This document shows positions 27,020-36,669 of a stretch of DNA of 64,000 nucleotides, piece by piece (within the stretch, counting starts at the first letter, position 1; every line of letters starts with the position of its first letter). The position numbers and the translations under genes are program-made. The notes beneath the pieces are model-generated. The model searched no databases and was not told the DNA's origin. It saw only the letters and a list, made by a program, of their open reading frames with translations. This DNA comes from Lentibacter algarum (lineage in GTDB: Bacteria > Pseudomonadota > Alphaproteobacteria > Rhodobacterales > Rhodobacteraceae). Location of the stretch: positions 1 to 64,000 of the forward strand of contig NZ_JAHKQI010000002.1 in NCBI RefSeq assembly GCF_018860975.1, given 5' to 3'.

Positions 27020-27849
27020 TGCTAAACAAAATACCACTGGCGGGGGTTATCGGCTCGCCCATTGCGCATTCCAAGTCACCAGCTTTACATGGCTATTGGC
27101 TAAAGAGTCTCGGCTTGCGGGGGCACTATATCCCGATGGATGTAAGTGCCGATGATCTGGCTGATGTGATCAAGATGATGCCTAAGATGGGGTTTGTCGG
27201 TGCAAACATTACCGTGCCACACAAAGAAGCAGTCATGGGTATCGCTGACTTGATTTCTGATCGCGCGGCACTGATTGGTTCGGCAAACACGCTTATCTTT
27301 CGCAAAGACGGCAAGGTGCACGCTGATAACACCGACAGTTACGGCTTTATCCAAAACCTCAAACAAAATGCCCCGGATTGGGATCCGAAGGCAGGGCCGG
27401 CTGCCTTGCTTGGAGCTGGCGGAGCTGCTCGGGCAGTTATTTCAGCGCTGCTAGAGTCTGGTGTTCCACAGATCATGATTTCTAACCGCACTAAACTACG
27501 GGCAGAAAAGCTACGTGATGACTTTGGCGGGCGGCTCAAAGTGGTTGACTGGGTGCAAGCGGGAAACATGCTTGAAGACGCTGCGACCGTTGTGAACACG
27601 ACATCACTTGGCATGCACGGAAAGCCAGAGCTGCGGGTACCGCTTGACGGGCTGCAGAAGGGAGCGCTGGTGAATGATCTTGTCTATGCGCCGCTTGAAA
27701 CGAACCTGCTTGCACATGCCAGACAGGCCGGTTGTGTCGCGGTTGACGGGCTCGGTATGCTACTGCACCAAGCCGTTCCCGGATTTGAGCGCTGGTTCGG
27801 TGAACGGCCGGAAGTGACAGAAGAAACCCGAGCGGCGGTATTGGGCTGA
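27019..27849 (+). CDS. aroE: Shikimate dehydrogenase AroE
   Basis: AroE reduces 3-dehydroshikimate to shikimate with NADPH in aromatic amino acid synthesis. The 276-residue protein has the substrate-binding GSPIAHSKSPALHGYWL near residues 12-28, the catalytic Lys in NITVPHKEAVM and the Asp in ADNTDSYGF. The NADP loop is LLGAGGAARAVISAL. Its C-terminal QAVPGFERWFG motif is intact. It is coupled to maf and coaE by one-base TGATG overlaps. Confidence 0.96.
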   Translation: MLNKIPLAGVIGSPIAHSKSPALHGYWLKSLGLRGHYIPMDVSADDLADVIKMMPKMGFVGANITVPHKEAVMGIADLISDRAALIGSANTLIFRKDGKVHADNTDSYGFIQNLKQNAPDWDPKAGPAALLGAGGAARAVISALLESGVPQIMISNRTKLRAEKLRDDFGGRLKVVDWVQAGNMLEDAATVVNTTSLGMHGKPELRVPLDGLQKGALVNDLVYAPLETNLLAHARQAGCVAVDGLGMLLHQAVPGFERWFGERPEVTEETRAAVLG

Positions 27850-28442
27850 TGGCATTCTGGCTTGGACTCACAGGCTCGATTGGCATGGGGAAATCAACCA
27901 CAGCCAAGATATTTGCTGAAGAAGGTTGCGATGTTTGGGACGCCGATGCAGCTGTGCATAGGCTTTACAGTAAAGGCGGTGCAGCGGTCGCTTCGATGCA
28001 AGCCGTCTTTCCGGAAGCTGTTGAAGGTGGAGCGGTTTCGCGTGAGAAGCTAAAAGGCTTGATCGCTGCGCAACCGGACACTCTCAAGAAAATCGAAATG
28101 ATTGTTCACCCGCTGGTCGCGCAAGATAGGGCCGATTTCATCAAGGCGTCCGGGGCAGATATCATCGTATTTGATATACCCATCCTGTTTGAAACCGGTG
28201 GAGATGCTGCGATGAAAGCTGTTGTTGTGGTGTCGATCGACGAGGTAGAACAGCGCCGTCGTGTGCTTGAGCGCGGAACGATGACCGAAGCGCAGTTTGA
28301 AACGATAAAGGCCAAGCAAATGCCTGATGTAGAAAAGCGCGCGCGGGCCGATTATGTTGTGATCACTGACACGAAAGAGCACGCCAGAGCGCAGGTGCTT
28401 GAGATATTGTCGCAGATAAGGGCAGGGCTGAGCGATGCGTGA
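27849..28442 (+). CDS. coaE: Dephospho-CoA kinase CoaE
   Basis: CoaE phosphorylates dephospho-CoA in the last step of CoA synthesis. The 197-residue protein shows the P-loop GLTGSIGMGKSTTAKIF (residues 6-22), the conserved WDADAAVHRLY, and FDIPILFETGG. The lid region carries RVLERGTMTEAQFETIKAKQ. It overlaps dnaQ by eight bases. Confidence 0.96.
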   Translation: MAFWLGLTGSIGMGKSTTAKIFAEEGCDVWDADAAVHRLYSKGGAAVASMQAVFPEAVEGGAVSREKLKGLIAAQPDTLKKIEMIVHPLVAQDRADFIKASGADIIVFDIPILFETGGDAAMKAVVVVSIDEVEQRRRVLERGTMTEAQFETIKAKQMPDVEKRARADYVVITDTKEHARAQVLEILSQIRAGLSDA

Positions 28443-29124
28443 GATTGTTCTAGACACCGAAACAACCGGCTTTGAGCCCGAGCAAGGCGACCGGATTGTC
28501 GAGATCGGTGCAGTTGAGTTGCTCAACCACATGCCGACGGGCAACACCTACCACCAATATATCAACCCCGAGCGTGGCATGCCTCAGGAGGCTTTTGCTG
28601 TACATGGGCTAGGCGATGAATTTTTGGCCGACAAACCGAAATTCAAACAGATCGGGCAGGCATTTCTTGATTTTGTCGGCACGTCAAAAATGATCATTCA
28701 CAACGCGTCGTTTGACATGAAGTTTCTCAATGCCGAGCTCGGTTGGATGGGTCTACCCAAGCTTCCGATGAGCCAGGCACTTGATACTTTGGAAATCGCT
28801 AGGCGGAAGTTTCCAGGTTCGCCTGCGTCACTTGATGCTTTATGCAGGCGCTTTAACATCGACAATTCGTCGCGCACCCTGCACGGAGCTTTGCTCGATT
28901 CCGAGATTTTGGCTGAAGTCTATCTTGAGCTGATCGGCGGCAAACAACCAGATTTTGCGCTGTCTGCTTCGGCTGGTGAAAAGACAGAAACTGATGGTGC
29001 GGACAACTGGCGCCCAAGCCCGCGGCCAGAAACGCTTGCAAGCAGGCTGAGCGAAAAAGAAGCCGCCGCCCATGCAGCGTTTGTTGACGCATTGGGCGAC
29101 GGCGCGCTTTGGAAAAAGCTTTAG
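28435..29124 (+). CDS. dnaQ: DNA polymerase III epsilon subunit (3'-5' proofreading exonuclease)
   Basis: DnaQ proofreads for the replicative polymerase. The 229-residue protein has the DEDDh exonuclease motifs: Exo I LDTETTGFEP (residues 6-15), Exo II IIHNASFDMKFLN, and Exo III SRTLHGALLDSEILAEVYLEL with the catalytic His. The C-terminal tail (~residues 180-229) would bind the alpha subunit. It ends the maf-aroE-coaE-dnaQ run leading away from the origin and converges on secB, with two bases between. Confidence 0.96.
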   Translation: MREIVLDTETTGFEPEQGDRIVEIGAVELLNHMPTGNTYHQYINPERGMPQEAFAVHGLGDEFLADKPKFKQIGQAFLDFVGTSKMIIHNASFDMKFLNAELGWMGLPKLPMSQALDTLEIARRKFPGSPASLDALCRRFNIDNSSRTLHGALLDSEILAEVYLELIGGKQPDFALSASAGEKTETDGADNWRPSPRPETLASRLSEKEAAAHAAFVDALGDGALWKKL

Positions 29125-29126
29125 GC

Positions 29127-29615
29127 CTAAGAGACAGGCTGGCCTTCGCCCTCGGCCTGTCGGCGTTGGATCTCGTTGCGATACAAAGCCATAAAGTCGA
29201 TGTTCTCAAGGTTGAGCGGCGGGAAGCCACCGTCGCGTGTAACGTCAGAAACAACACGGCGCAGGAACGGGAACAACAGGCGCGGGCATTCGATCAGCAA
29301 GAACGGGTGCAGCTGATCTTCCGGCACGTTTTCGATGTTGAACAGGCCGACATAGTCGATTTCAAGCAAGAACAATTTGGTCGCGGCATCAGCTTTGTTT
29401 GTTGAGGTAACCACAAGCTTGATCGCAACTTCATAATGGTTCTCGGTTTCGCGTTTTTTCGCGTCGAGGTTTACCTGAACGTTCACATCAGGCGTCACTT
29501 CGCCTTCGGCACCTTTTTGAGCCAGAATATTCTCAAACGACATGTCGCGAATGAACTGGTTGATAACGTTCAACTTAACGGGTTGCTGCTCGGGGGCTGC
29601 GCCATTCTCGGCCAT
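29127..29615 (-). CDS. secB: Protein-export chaperone SecB
   Basis: SecB keeps preproteins unfolded and hands them to SecA. The 162-residue protein has the core YIRDMSFENIL-like QFIRDMSFENILAQKG, the LFLLEIDYVGLFNIENVPEDQLHPFLLIECPRLLFPFLRRVV region, and the PLNLENIDFMALY motif. I chose ATG at 29615 behind GGAGAATATC. The frame stays open to 29675 but those codons have no SecB character. Confidence 0.96.
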   Translation of the reverse strand: MAENGAAPEQQPVKLNVINQFIRDMSFENILAQKGAEGEVTPDVNVQVNLDAKKRETENHYEVAIKLVVTSTNKADAATKLFLLEIDYVGLFNIENVPEDQLHPFLLIECPRLLFPFLRRVVSDVTRDGGFPPLNLENIDFMALYRNEIQRRQAEGEGQPVS

Positions 29616-29687
29616 GATATTCTCCATCAGAAATAAACTTGCGTGTGGCATAGCACTGCCGCGCGTAAGCCTCAATGCTTGCTTTGA

Positions 29688-30170
29688 TCAGTGTTTTGTC
29701 CAACCTGACGTGTCATGTGTTGGTTTCTTGGGTGGTTTGACTTCGTGATATTCCGCATTGATCACATCACCCTCGGCCTCTCGCTGGTAAGGGTTATGGG
29801 CTTGCGAGGAACTGAAGCTTTGCACATTCATTCGTGCGCGCAGGTATTTGAACATGCCGGTGCGCACTGCAGGTATGAGAAGTAAAAAGCCGACAGTATC
29901 AGTGAAAAACCCGGGCGTGAGCAGCAATGCGCCTGAAAACAAGATCATCGCGCCATGAGCTAGTGGCTCTGTCGGGTCACGCAACTCACCGAACGAACGC
30001 TGCAAGTTGCTAAGCGCCATAAGCCCCTGCGTGCGCAAAAGCCAAGTGCCCAACACTGCTGTCAGAAGCACAATAGCGAGGGTTTGCCAAAGGCCGATAG
30101 CCCCGCCGACCTGTATAAACAGCCCGATTTCGATAAGAGGCACCGCAACAAACGCGAAAAGCAGCCACAT
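29688..30170 (-). CDS. fxsA: FxsA-family membrane protein
   Basis: FxsA is a small inner-membrane protein; in E. coli its overexpression relieves F-plasmid exclusion of phage T7, but its normal role is unknown. The 160-residue protein begins MWLLFAFVAVPLIEIGLFI and has three or four helices (IGLWQTLAIVLLTAVLGTWLL, GAMILFSGALLLTPGFFTDTVGFLLLIP). The GALLLTPGFFTDTVG box is diagnostic. I chose ATG at 30170, nine bases after AGGAG; an in-frame ATG at 30191 lacks a ribosome site. It is divergent from the Tim44-like gene. Confidence 0.92.
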   Translation of the reverse strand: MWLLFAFVAVPLIEIGLFIQVGGAIGLWQTLAIVLLTAVLGTWLLRTQGLMALSNLQRSFGELRDPTEPLAHGAMILFSGALLLTPGFFTDTVGFLLLIPAVRTGMFKYLRARMNVQSFSSSQAHNPYQREAEGDVINAEYHEVKPPKKPTHDTSGWTKH

Positions 30171-30273
30171 ATATAAAACTCCTGTGTTCATTCAGGCGCG
30201 GTAGACTTGACCCCGCCCATCACATACATAAGTGCTGTTAGTGTCTTTTGCTACGCTCACTTATGAGGTCTTC

Positions 30274-30930
30274 ATGAATTCGCCTATTCTCCAACTTCTG
30301 GTTCTGGCAGGTATCGCCGTTTTTCTTATCCTGCGCTTGCGCAGTGTTTTGGGAACGCGCGAGGGCTATGAAGCACCGCGCCAACAGCCTCAACAGCGGG
30401 CAAACAACAAACGCAAGTTTGAGGTGATCGACGGTGGGCCCGATGAAGACATCACTGATCATGTTGACGAGAACAGCGAAGCGGCCAAAGCCTTCGCGAA
30501 GATGAAGCAAAAAGAGGCTTCTTTTGGTGTGGGCACCTTCTTGCAAGGCGCACGCGGTGCATATGAAATGATCCTGATGGGTTTTGAACGTGGTGAGCTG
30601 GCCGAGATCAAACCCTTCCTCGCTGAAGAAGTTTACGATGTGTTCGCTCAGGTTGTTGAAGCGCGTGAGAAGAAAGGCCTGAAGATCGAAGCTGACTTTG
30701 TGGGTATCCGCGAGATGTCGGTTCACTCGGCCTCGTTCCATGAAGCGAGTGGCACAGCCGAGATCAGCATCAAGTTTGTGGGCGATCTGACATCAGTTGT
30801 GCGCGACAACTCTGGTGAAATTGTCGAAGGTGAAGAGGGCAAGGTAAAGACCCAGAAAGACATTTGGACATTCGAGCGTGAAATGGGCTCGGATGATCTG
30901 AACTGGCTTCTTGTTGCCACGGGTGAATGA
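30274..30930 (+). CDS. Tim44/TimA family protein
   Basis: The 218-residue protein has one N-terminal membrane helix (ILQLLVLAGIAVFLILRLRSVLG), then a charged linker (~residues 30-85), and a Tim44-like domain (ASFGVGTFLQGARGAYEMILMGFERGELAEIKPFL). It is related to the matrix part of the mitochondrial import protein Tim44. Alphaproteobacterial homologues are membrane-anchored, and their function is not settled. ATG at 30274 follows GAGGTC; the upstream in-frame ATG is unlikely. It overlaps mltA by four bases, and the secB-fxsA-timA-mltA-smr order is typical of the group. Confidence 0.9.
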   Translation: MNSPILQLLVLAGIAVFLILRLRSVLGTREGYEAPRQQPQQRANNKRKFEVIDGGPDEDITDHVDENSEAAKAFAKMKQKEASFGVGTFLQGARGAYEMILMGFERGELAEIKPFLAEEVYDVFAQVVEAREKKGLKIEADFVGIREMSVHSASFHEASGTAEISIKFVGDLTSVVRDNSGEIVEGEEGKVKTQKDIWTFEREMGSDDLNWLLVATGE

Positions 30931-31967
30931 AACGCAGAATTTTAGCAGCACTCTTCGCGGGGCTTATGATGGTTGGTCCGACAAACGCCGCTGAAGAGAT
31001 TGAATATCGGCTGCTAGATTTTGCCGAACTCGACGGTTGGGAAAACGACGACCACCAAGCCGCGCTTGATGTGTTTTTGAACACCTGCCAAGACATGAAA
31101 GACCCTGACTGGCGCGCCTTGTGCAAAGCCGCCAAGCACCAAAAAAACGCCAAGACCTTTTTCGAGCTGTTTTTTAAGCCGGTGCAGATTTCCGACGGTA
31201 AAGACGCACTGTTTACAGGTTACTACGAGCCTGAGCTTGACGGTGATGTGCGGCCATCGGATCGCTACAAATATCCGATCTACAAACTCCCCCCCGAGGC
31301 GCGCGGTGTCAGCAAATGGTTGTCGCGCCGCGAGATCCTTGATGGACCAACAATGAAAGGCCGTGGGCTCGAGATTGTTTGGGTAGATGATCCTGTGGAG
31401 CTGTTCTTTTTACAGGTGCAAGGCTCGGGGCGAGTGCGCTTGCCCAATGGGCAGTTTATTCGGGTGGGCTATGGTGGCAAGAACGGGCATGAGTATCGTT
31501 CCATCGGTGTCGAGCTTGTTCGCCGTGGTGTTTACAACGCGCATCAGGTTTCTGCTCAAGTGATCAAGAACTGGGTCCGTCGCAACCCCGTAGAGGGGCC
31601 GGAACTGCTACGCCACAACCCTTCATATGTGTTCTTTCGTGAAGTCAGTGAAGTGCCCGCTGACAAGGGGCCGCTCGGCGCGATGAACCGCTCGATAACA
31701 ACCATGCGCAGCATTGCAGTCGACCGGCGCTACACCCCGCTCGGGGCACCTGTTTGGGTTGAGAAAGACGGCGAAAACAAGCTGCGCCGACTAATGATCG
31801 CGCAAGATACCGGCTCGGCTATCAAGGGCGCACAGCGCGCTGATGTGTTTTTTGGTACAGGTGACAAAGCGGGGCTGGCGGCTGGCAAATTGCGTGACCC
31901 CGGGCGCATGATAGTGTTGATGCCGATCCAACGCGCCTATGCTTTTTTACCGGTTGATGCTCCATGA
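30927..31967 (+). CDS. mltA: Membrane-bound lytic murein transglycosylase A (MltA)
   Basis: MltA cleaves peptidoglycan glycan chains to 1,6-anhydro ends. The 346-residue protein has a signal peptide (MKRRILAALFAGLMMVGPTNA), the MltA domain with FTGYYEPELDGDVRPSDRYKYPIY, and FFLQVQGSGRVRLPNG. A C-terminal 3D domain carries the catalytic Asp region IAQDTGSAIKGAQRADVFFGTGDKAG. No lipobox Cys is seen after the signal, so membrane anchoring is uncertain. Coupled by overlaps to both neighbours. Confidence 0.95.
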   Translation: MKRRILAALFAGLMMVGPTNAAEEIEYRLLDFAELDGWENDDHQAALDVFLNTCQDMKDPDWRALCKAAKHQKNAKTFFELFFKPVQISDGKDALFTGYYEPELDGDVRPSDRYKYPIYKLPPEARGVSKWLSRREILDGPTMKGRGLEIVWVDDPVELFFLQVQGSGRVRLPNGQFIRVGYGGKNGHEYRSIGVELVRRGVYNAHQVSAQVIKNWVRRNPVEGPELLRHNPSYVFFREVSEVPADKGPLGAMNRSITTMRSIAVDRRYTPLGAPVWVEKDGENKLRRLMIAQDTGSAIKGAQRADVFFGTGDKAGLAAGKLRDPGRMIVLMPIQRAYAFLPVDAP

Positions 31968-32548
31968 GCCGGCGTAAGCCGAACAAAGACGAGCTTGAGC
32001 TTTGGCGGAAGGTTGCTGACACGGCAGTGCCGATGCACCCGAAGCGCAAGGTGCCCTTGGCCGAACAAGTGCGCAAAAGCCCGACGCGCGCAAAAGCGAT
32101 CGAGCCGATCATGCAGTTTGAGCTTGGCGTGAATGCGAAAACCTACCAACCCTCGCATGATATCACGGGTGACATACGCAACTCTGTCGCCAAGGCACCG
32201 GTGCAGATGGACCGTAAAAAGCACACCACGATGAAGCGCGGAAAGCTTAAACCTGAAGCCAAACTTGACCTGCACGGAATGACTCAAGCGGAAGCGCACC
32301 CGCGGCTGAACGCGTTTATTTTGCGTGCCTGTAGTGATGGAAAGCGGCTGGTTTTGGTTGTCACTGGCAAGGGCAAAGCTCGCGATGATGGCGGGCCTAT
32401 TCCTGTTAAACTCGGGGTATTGCGGCATCAAGTTCCGCATTGGCTTTCGACACCGCCGCTGGCGCAGATAGTGATGCAGGTGTCTCAAGCGCATTTGCGG
32501 CATGGCGGCGGCGGAGCATATTATGTCTATCTACGTCGACAACGCTGA
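31964..32548 (+). CDS. Smr/MutS-family domain protein
   Basis: The 194-residue protein has a basic, proline-rich N-terminal half and a C-terminal Smr domain (from ~residue 95). LDLHGMTQAEAHPRL carries the conserved LDLHG and LVLVVTGKGK carries the TGxG loop. The domain in other proteins is a nicking endonuclease or RNA-binding module. Whether this one is active is unknown. It overlaps mltA by four bases and converges on rfbA with a two-base gap. Confidence 0.9.
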   Translation: MSRRKPNKDELELWRKVADTAVPMHPKRKVPLAEQVRKSPTRAKAIEPIMQFELGVNAKTYQPSHDITGDIRNSVAKAPVQMDRKKHTTMKRGKLKPEAKLDLHGMTQAEAHPRLNAFILRACSDGKRLVLVVTGKGKARDDGGPIPVKLGVLRHQVPHWLSTPPLAQIVMQVSQAHLRHGGGGAYYVYLRRQR

Positions 32549-32550
32549 GG

Positions 32551-33423
32551 CTACTTCAGCAGGCCGAGCAAATATTGCCCATAAGAGTTTTTCGCAAAAT
32601 TTTCGGCACGTTTTTGCAATTCAGCAGCCGAGATCCAGCCGCGCGAATAAGCGATTTCTTCGGGTGACCCAACTTGCAGGCCTTGGCGCTCGGAAAGTGT
32701 GCGCACGAAGTTTCCGGCATCAAGCAATGACCCGTGAGTGCCCGTATCAAGCCAAGCGTAGCCACGGCCCATTTGTTGAACCGAAAGTTGACCATCGTGC
32801 AAATAGCTTTCGAGCAGTGAGGTGATCTCAAGTTCGCCGCGCTCGGAAGGCTCGACTTTGGCAGCACGCTCTGGTGCGGTTTCATCCAGAAAATAGAGGC
32901 CAGTTACGGCGTAGGGAGACGGCGCAACCTTAGGCTTTTCGATGATGGCTTTCACAGTCCCGTCTTGGGCAAAATCAACAACGCCATAACGCTCAGGGTC
33001 GGCCACGCGATAGCCGAAAACTGTGCCACCTTGGGTGATCTTGTCAGCCGCAGCGAGCACTTCGGGCAGGCCGTGACCGAAAAAGATATTGTCACCCAGA
33101 ACCATTGCGCTGGGCGCACCATCAAGGAAATCTGCCGCTAAGAGATAAGCCTGCGCCAACCCGTCAGGTGAGGGCTGGGTGATGTATGTGAGCGACAAGC
33201 CCCACTGCGAACCGTCACCAAGTGTGCGCTGAAACTGTTCTTGGTCTTGAGGCGTGGTGATGATCGCGATTTCACGGATACCGCCAAACATGAGCACAGA
33301 CAGCGGGTAATAGATCATCGGCTTATCATAGATCGGCAGCAACTGTTTGGACACACCAATGGTGATCGGGTAAAGCCGCGTGCCGGAGCCGCCTGCGAGG
33401 ATGATACCTTTGCGCTGAGTCAT
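32551..33423 (-). CDS. rfbA: Glucose-1-phosphate thymidylyltransferase RfbA/RmlA
   Basis: RmlA makes dTDP-glucose from glucose-1-phosphate and dTTP, the first step of dTDP-L-rhamnose synthesis. The 290-residue protein starts [19 protein letters not shown] with the nucleotide loop GGSGTRLYPITIGVSKQLLP (catalytic Arg and Lys), and has LGDNIFFGHG and the GRGYAWLDTGTH motif. ATG at 33423 overlaps the rfbD stop by four bases. An upstream in-frame start lies inside rfbD. It is the last gene of the surface-sugar operon. Confidence 0.95.
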   Translation of the reverse strand: MTQRKGIILAGGSGTRLYPITIGVSKQLLPIYDKPMIYYPLSVLMFGGIREIAIITTPQDQEQFQRTLGDGSQWGLSLTYITQPSPDGLAQAYLLAADFLDGAPSAMVLGDNIFFGHGLPEVLAAADKITQGGTVFGYRVADPERYGVVDFAQDGTVKAIIEKPKVAPSPYAVTGLYFLDETAPERAAKVEPSERGELEITSLLESYLHDGQLSVQQMGRGYAWLDTGTHGSLLDAGNFVRTLSERQGLQVGSPEEIAYSRGWISAAELQKRAENFAKNSYGQYLLGLLK

Positions 33424-34253
33424 TTCAGTTCTTTCAATACCTCTGCTAAACCGTGTTTCCAACTCGGGCGTATAACCCCGAAATCTGACATGAGTGAGGC
33501 ACAATCAAGCCGCGAGTTGAGCGGGCGCTTGGCGGGTGTAGGGTAGTCGGCGGTTTTGATGTCGGTGACGGTTACATCGCGGCCTGCCTGCGCAAATATC
33601 TCGCGGGCGAAATCAGCCCAGCTAACATCTGGCGCGCCGGAAAAATGATAGGTTCCACTTGTCTTCAAGTTTCTCGCGAGCAAAGCACAGGTGCTTGCGA
33701 TGTCTGCTGCCGGAGTTGGGCCGCCGATCTGATCTGCCACTATCCCAAGCTCGCTGCGGCTTTCAGACAGGCGCAACATTGATTTGGCGAAGTTACTTCC
33801 GTGCGCAGAAAACACCCATGACGTACGCAAGATCGCATACTTCACGCCGCTATTACGAATAGCGGTTTCACCAGCGAGCTTCGTTTGGCCATAAGCGTTT
33901 ACGGGAGCTGTTGGCTTATCAGGACTTTGCGCATCTTTGCCCGTACCATCAAACACATAGTCCGTCGAGATATGGATGAAAGGGACCGAGAGCGCCGCGC
34001 AGGCCTTGGCCATAGCTTCGGGGGCTTTGGCATTGATGAGCAGCGCCAGTTCCTCTTCTTCCTCGGCGCGGTCGACTGCAGTATAGGCCGCTGCATTGAT
34101 AACGGCGCTGGGTTTGAGTGTTTTGATCGCTTCAGCACAGGTTTCGGGGTTTGACAGATCGGCGTCATCTCGCCCTAGATAGATATACTCGGGGTGCGCG
34201 CTCCAAAGTTCTTGCGCGACTTGTCCGGTTTTGCCGAAGACAAGCACACTCAT
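33420..34253 (-). CDS. rfbD: dTDP-4-dehydrorhamnose reductase RfbD/RmlD
   Basis: RmlD makes dTDP-L-rhamnose by NADPH reduction of dTDP-4-keto-L-rhamnose. The 277-residue SDR has the nucleotide loop [13 protein letters not shown] (residues 4-16), [24 protein letters not shown] and the catalytic YGQTKLAGE (YxxxK). The ends overlap rfbB and rfbA by four bases each. Confidence 0.95.
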   Translation of the reverse strand: MSVLVFGKTGQVAQELWSAHPEYIYLGRDDADLSNPETCAEAIKTLKPSAVINAAAYTAVDRAEEEEELALLINAKAPEAMAKACAALSVPFIHISTDYVFDGTGKDAQSPDKPTAPVNAYGQTKLAGETAIRNSGVKYAILRTSWVFSAHGSNFAKSMLRLSESRSELGIVADQIGGPTPAADIASTCALLARNLKTSGTYHFSGAPDVSWADFAREIFAQAGRDVTVTDIKTADYPTPAKRPLNSRLDCASLMSDFGVIRPSWKHGLAEVLKELK

Positions 34254-35287
34254 GCTTTGCCGAGCCTTTCACCAACTCCAGAGCGATCGAGCAGTGGCTT
34301 CCACCAGGCTTCATTATCAAGATACCAACGCACGGTTTTCTCGAGTCCTTGCTCAACAGTCACCGATGGCCGCCAACCGAGTTCTTCGCGAATGCGAGAT
34401 GGATCAATTGCGTAGCGCATGTCGTGGCCGGGGCGGTCTGTGACAAACTTGATTTGATCGGCGTAGGGCTTATTAGCGGGCCTAAGCTTGTCGAGAATCG
34501 TGCAAATCATCTGCACCAACTCTAGATTGCTCAGCTCATTTTCGCCGCCGATATTGTAGCTGCGATTAAGCATGCCGTCTTGCAAAACCAGCAGCAATGC
34601 GTCGGCGTGATCTTCGACATAAAGCCAATCGCGCACATTCTCGCCCTTGCCATAAATCGGAATAGGTTTGCCGTGCAGAGCGTTGAGGATAACTACAGGA
34701 ACAAGCTTTTCAGGGAAATGAAACGGGCCGTAGTTGTTGGAGCAGTTTGTCAGCACGACAGGCAGGCCATAGGTTTCGGCCCAAGCACGCACAAGGTGAT
34801 CTGAGCTGGCTTTCGAAGCGGAGTAGGGCGAGCGGGGATCGTAAGGCGTTTCTTCGGTGAACTGCCCTTTCGCTCCGAGTGAACCAAACACCTCATCGGT
34901 GGAGATGTGGTGAAAGCGAAAGCTTTCAGGCTTGCCGTTGCCCTCCCAATAACCGCGCGCTGCTTGCAGCATGTTGTAGGTGCCGATCACGTTTGTTTCG
35001 ATGAAAGCTCCCGGACCATCGATGCTACGATCAACGTGGCTTTCAGCGGCAAGGTGCATTACAGCGTCGGGTTGGTGTTTGGCAAACGCGGCCTCAAGCG
35101 CCGGCATGTCGCAGATATCAACCTGCTCGAACGTGTAGAGCGGGCTGCTGGCAACGCTAGCGACATTATCCAGGCAGGCAGCATAGGTAAGCGCGTCAAG
35201 GTTGACGACGTCGTGCCCACGCGAAACAGCCAGTCGCACAACAGCCGACCCGATAAAGCCAGCGCCGCCAGTGACGAGAAGTTTCAT
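34250..35287 (-). CDS. rfbB: dTDP-glucose 4,6-dehydratase RfbB/RmlB
   Basis: RmlB converts dTDP-glucose to dTDP-4-keto-6-deoxyglucose. The 345-residue extended SDR has [15 protein letters not shown] near residues 5-19, [25 protein letters not shown] with the Asp/Glu of the active site, and [14 protein letters not shown] with Yxxx[18 protein letters not shown] is typical of RmlB. It overlaps rfbC and rfbD by four bases each. Confidence 0.97.
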   Translation of the reverse strand: MKLLVTGGAGFIGSAVVRLAVSRGHDVVNLDALTYAACLDNVASVASSPLYTFEQVDICDMPALEAAFAKHQPDAVMHLAAESHVDRSIDGPGAFIETNVIGTYNMLQAARGYWEGNGKPESFRFHHISTDEVFGSLGAKGQFTEETPYDPRSPYSASKASSDHLVRAWAETYGLPVVLTNCSNNYGPFHFPEKLVPVVILNALHGKPIPIYGKGENVRDWLYVEDHADALLLVLQDGMLNRSYNIGGENELSNLELVQMICTILDKLRPANKPYADQIKFVTDRPGHDMRYAIDPSRIREELGWRPSVTVEQGLEKTVRWYLDNEAWWKPLLDRSGVGERLGKA

Positions 35288-35844
35288 GTCGAGCTCTCCA
35301 TCACAAACGGGCTTTCGAACCTATCAAATGGCATTGCATCAGCGTCTTTTGCGCTGAGCTCCGGCGAGCCGCTAAAGCCCCAGTCTACGCCGCAACTGTT
35401 CCACAATATCGCGCCGTCGGCTTCAGGCGAGTAGTAGGCGTTGCATTTGTAGATGATCTCGGTGTCAGGCTCGCGGGTGATGAACCCGTGCGCATACCCC
35501 TCGGGAATGTAGAGCTGTTTACCGTTTTCAAACGACAAATCGACACCAACCCACTTGCCGTAGGTTGGAGAGCCTCTGCGGATATCAACCGCGACATCAA
35601 ACAAAGAACCGCGACCGCAACGCACCAGCTTGGCTTGCGCAAGCGGGGGTGCTTGAAAATGCAGGCCACGCACGGTGTTTGCAGCCGAGGACAGCGAATG
35701 ATTGTCTTGCACAAACTCGGCCTCAATGCCGTGCTCTGCAAGCCGCGCCTTGTTCCAGCTTTCAGAGAAAAACCCGCGACTGTCGCCGTAGCGTGCCGGC
35801 TCAAGAATAAGCACATCAGGCAAAGAAGTAGGCGTGACTTTCAT
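35284..35844 (-). CDS. rfbC: dTDP-4-dehydrorhamnose 3,5-epimerase RfbC/RmlC
   Basis: RmlC epimerises C3 and C5 of the keto sugar. The 186-residue cupin has [41 protein letters not shown] with the catalytic His, and [35 protein letters not shown]. The ATG at 35844 is directly adjacent to the kdsA stop, which joins the rhamnose genes to the Kdo genes. Confidence 0.96.
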   Translation of the reverse strand: MKVTPTSLPDVLILEPARYGDSRGFFSESWNKARLAEHGIEAEFVQDNHSLSSAANTVRGLHFQAPPLAQAKLVRCGRGSLFDVAVDIRRGSPTYGKWVGVDLSFENGKQLYIPEGYAHGFITREPDTEIIYKCNAYYSPEADGAILWNSCGVDWGFSGSPELSAKDADAMPFDRFESPFVMESST

Positions 35845-36669
35845 CTAGCTTTCCTTGCTGATCGCATCATAGCGGGCAAGGTTGCTAATGAGGTCTTGCA
35901 TCTGATCAATCGGGATCATGTTCGGCCCGTCGCAAGGCGCATTGTCGGGGTCTTGGTGTGTTTCGATAAACAAAGCCGAGACGCCAACAGCCACTGCGGC
36001 GCGCGCCAAAACCGGCGCAAATTCGCGTTGGCCGCCAGATGTTGTGCCGTGACCACCGGGCTGCTGAACCGAGTGCGTCGCGTCAAAAACTACTGGGTAA
36101 CCCGACTGTGCCATGATCGGTAGGCCGCGAAAGTCGCTGACCAAAGTGTTGTAACCAAATGATGTGCCGCGATCGCAAAGCATGATACGTTCGTTGCCCG
36201 TGCTGGCGATTTTTGTTGCGACATTGGCCATCTCCCAAGGGGCGAGGAACTGGCCTTTTTTGACATTGAGTGCAGCACCGGTTTCACCAGCGGCAAGCAG
36301 CAAGTCAGTCTGACGACAAAGGAAAGCAGGGATCTGGATCACATCAACCGCTTGGGCCACGGGGGCGCATTGATGAGTGTCGTGAACGTCGGTGATAACC
36401 GGACAGCCAAACTCTTCTCGTATCTTCGAGAGAATTGTCAGCCCTTCCTCCATTCCGGTGCCACGACTGGTATCAAGCGAAGTTCGGTTGGCTTTGTCGT
36501 AGCTCGATTTGTAGATGAGCTTTGTGCCTGTCGGCTCACAAGCCTTGAGGATTTTCTCGGCCATCATGCGGGCATGATCAAGTCCTTCGATCTGGCATGG
36601 GCCAGCGATAAGCATGAAGGGTTCTTTGCCGCCGACTTTCACACCGTTGATATCAATTACTTTGGTCAT
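35845..36669 (-). CDS. kdsA: 3-deoxy-8-phosphooctulonate synthase (Kdo-8-P synthase) KdsA
   Basis: KdsA condenses arabinose-5-phosphate and phosphoenolpyruvate to Kdo-8-phosphate for LPS inner core. The 274-residue barrel shows MLIAGPCQIEGLDHA, YKSSYDKANRTS, TDVHDTHQCAPVAQAVDVIQIPAFLCRQTDLL and GTSFGYN with VFDATHSVQQPGG. ATG at 36669 overlaps the kdsB stop; an in-frame extension upstream lies within kdsB. It has QIEG where metal-dependent enzymes have a Cys nearby; I did not classify the metal type. Confidence 0.96.
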   Translation of the reverse strand: MTKVIDINGVKVGGKEPFMLIAGPCQIEGLDHARMMAEKILKACEPTGTKLIYKSSYDKANRTSLDTSRGTGMEEGLTILSKIREEFGCPVITDVHDTHQCAPVAQAVDVIQIPAFLCRQTDLLLAAGETGAALNVKKGQFLAPWEMANVATKIASTGNERIMLCDRGTSFGYNTLVSDFRGLPIMAQSGYPVVFDATHSVQQPGGHGTTSGGQREFAPVLARAAVAVGVSALFIETHQDPDNAPCDGPNMIPIDQMQDLISNLARYDAISKES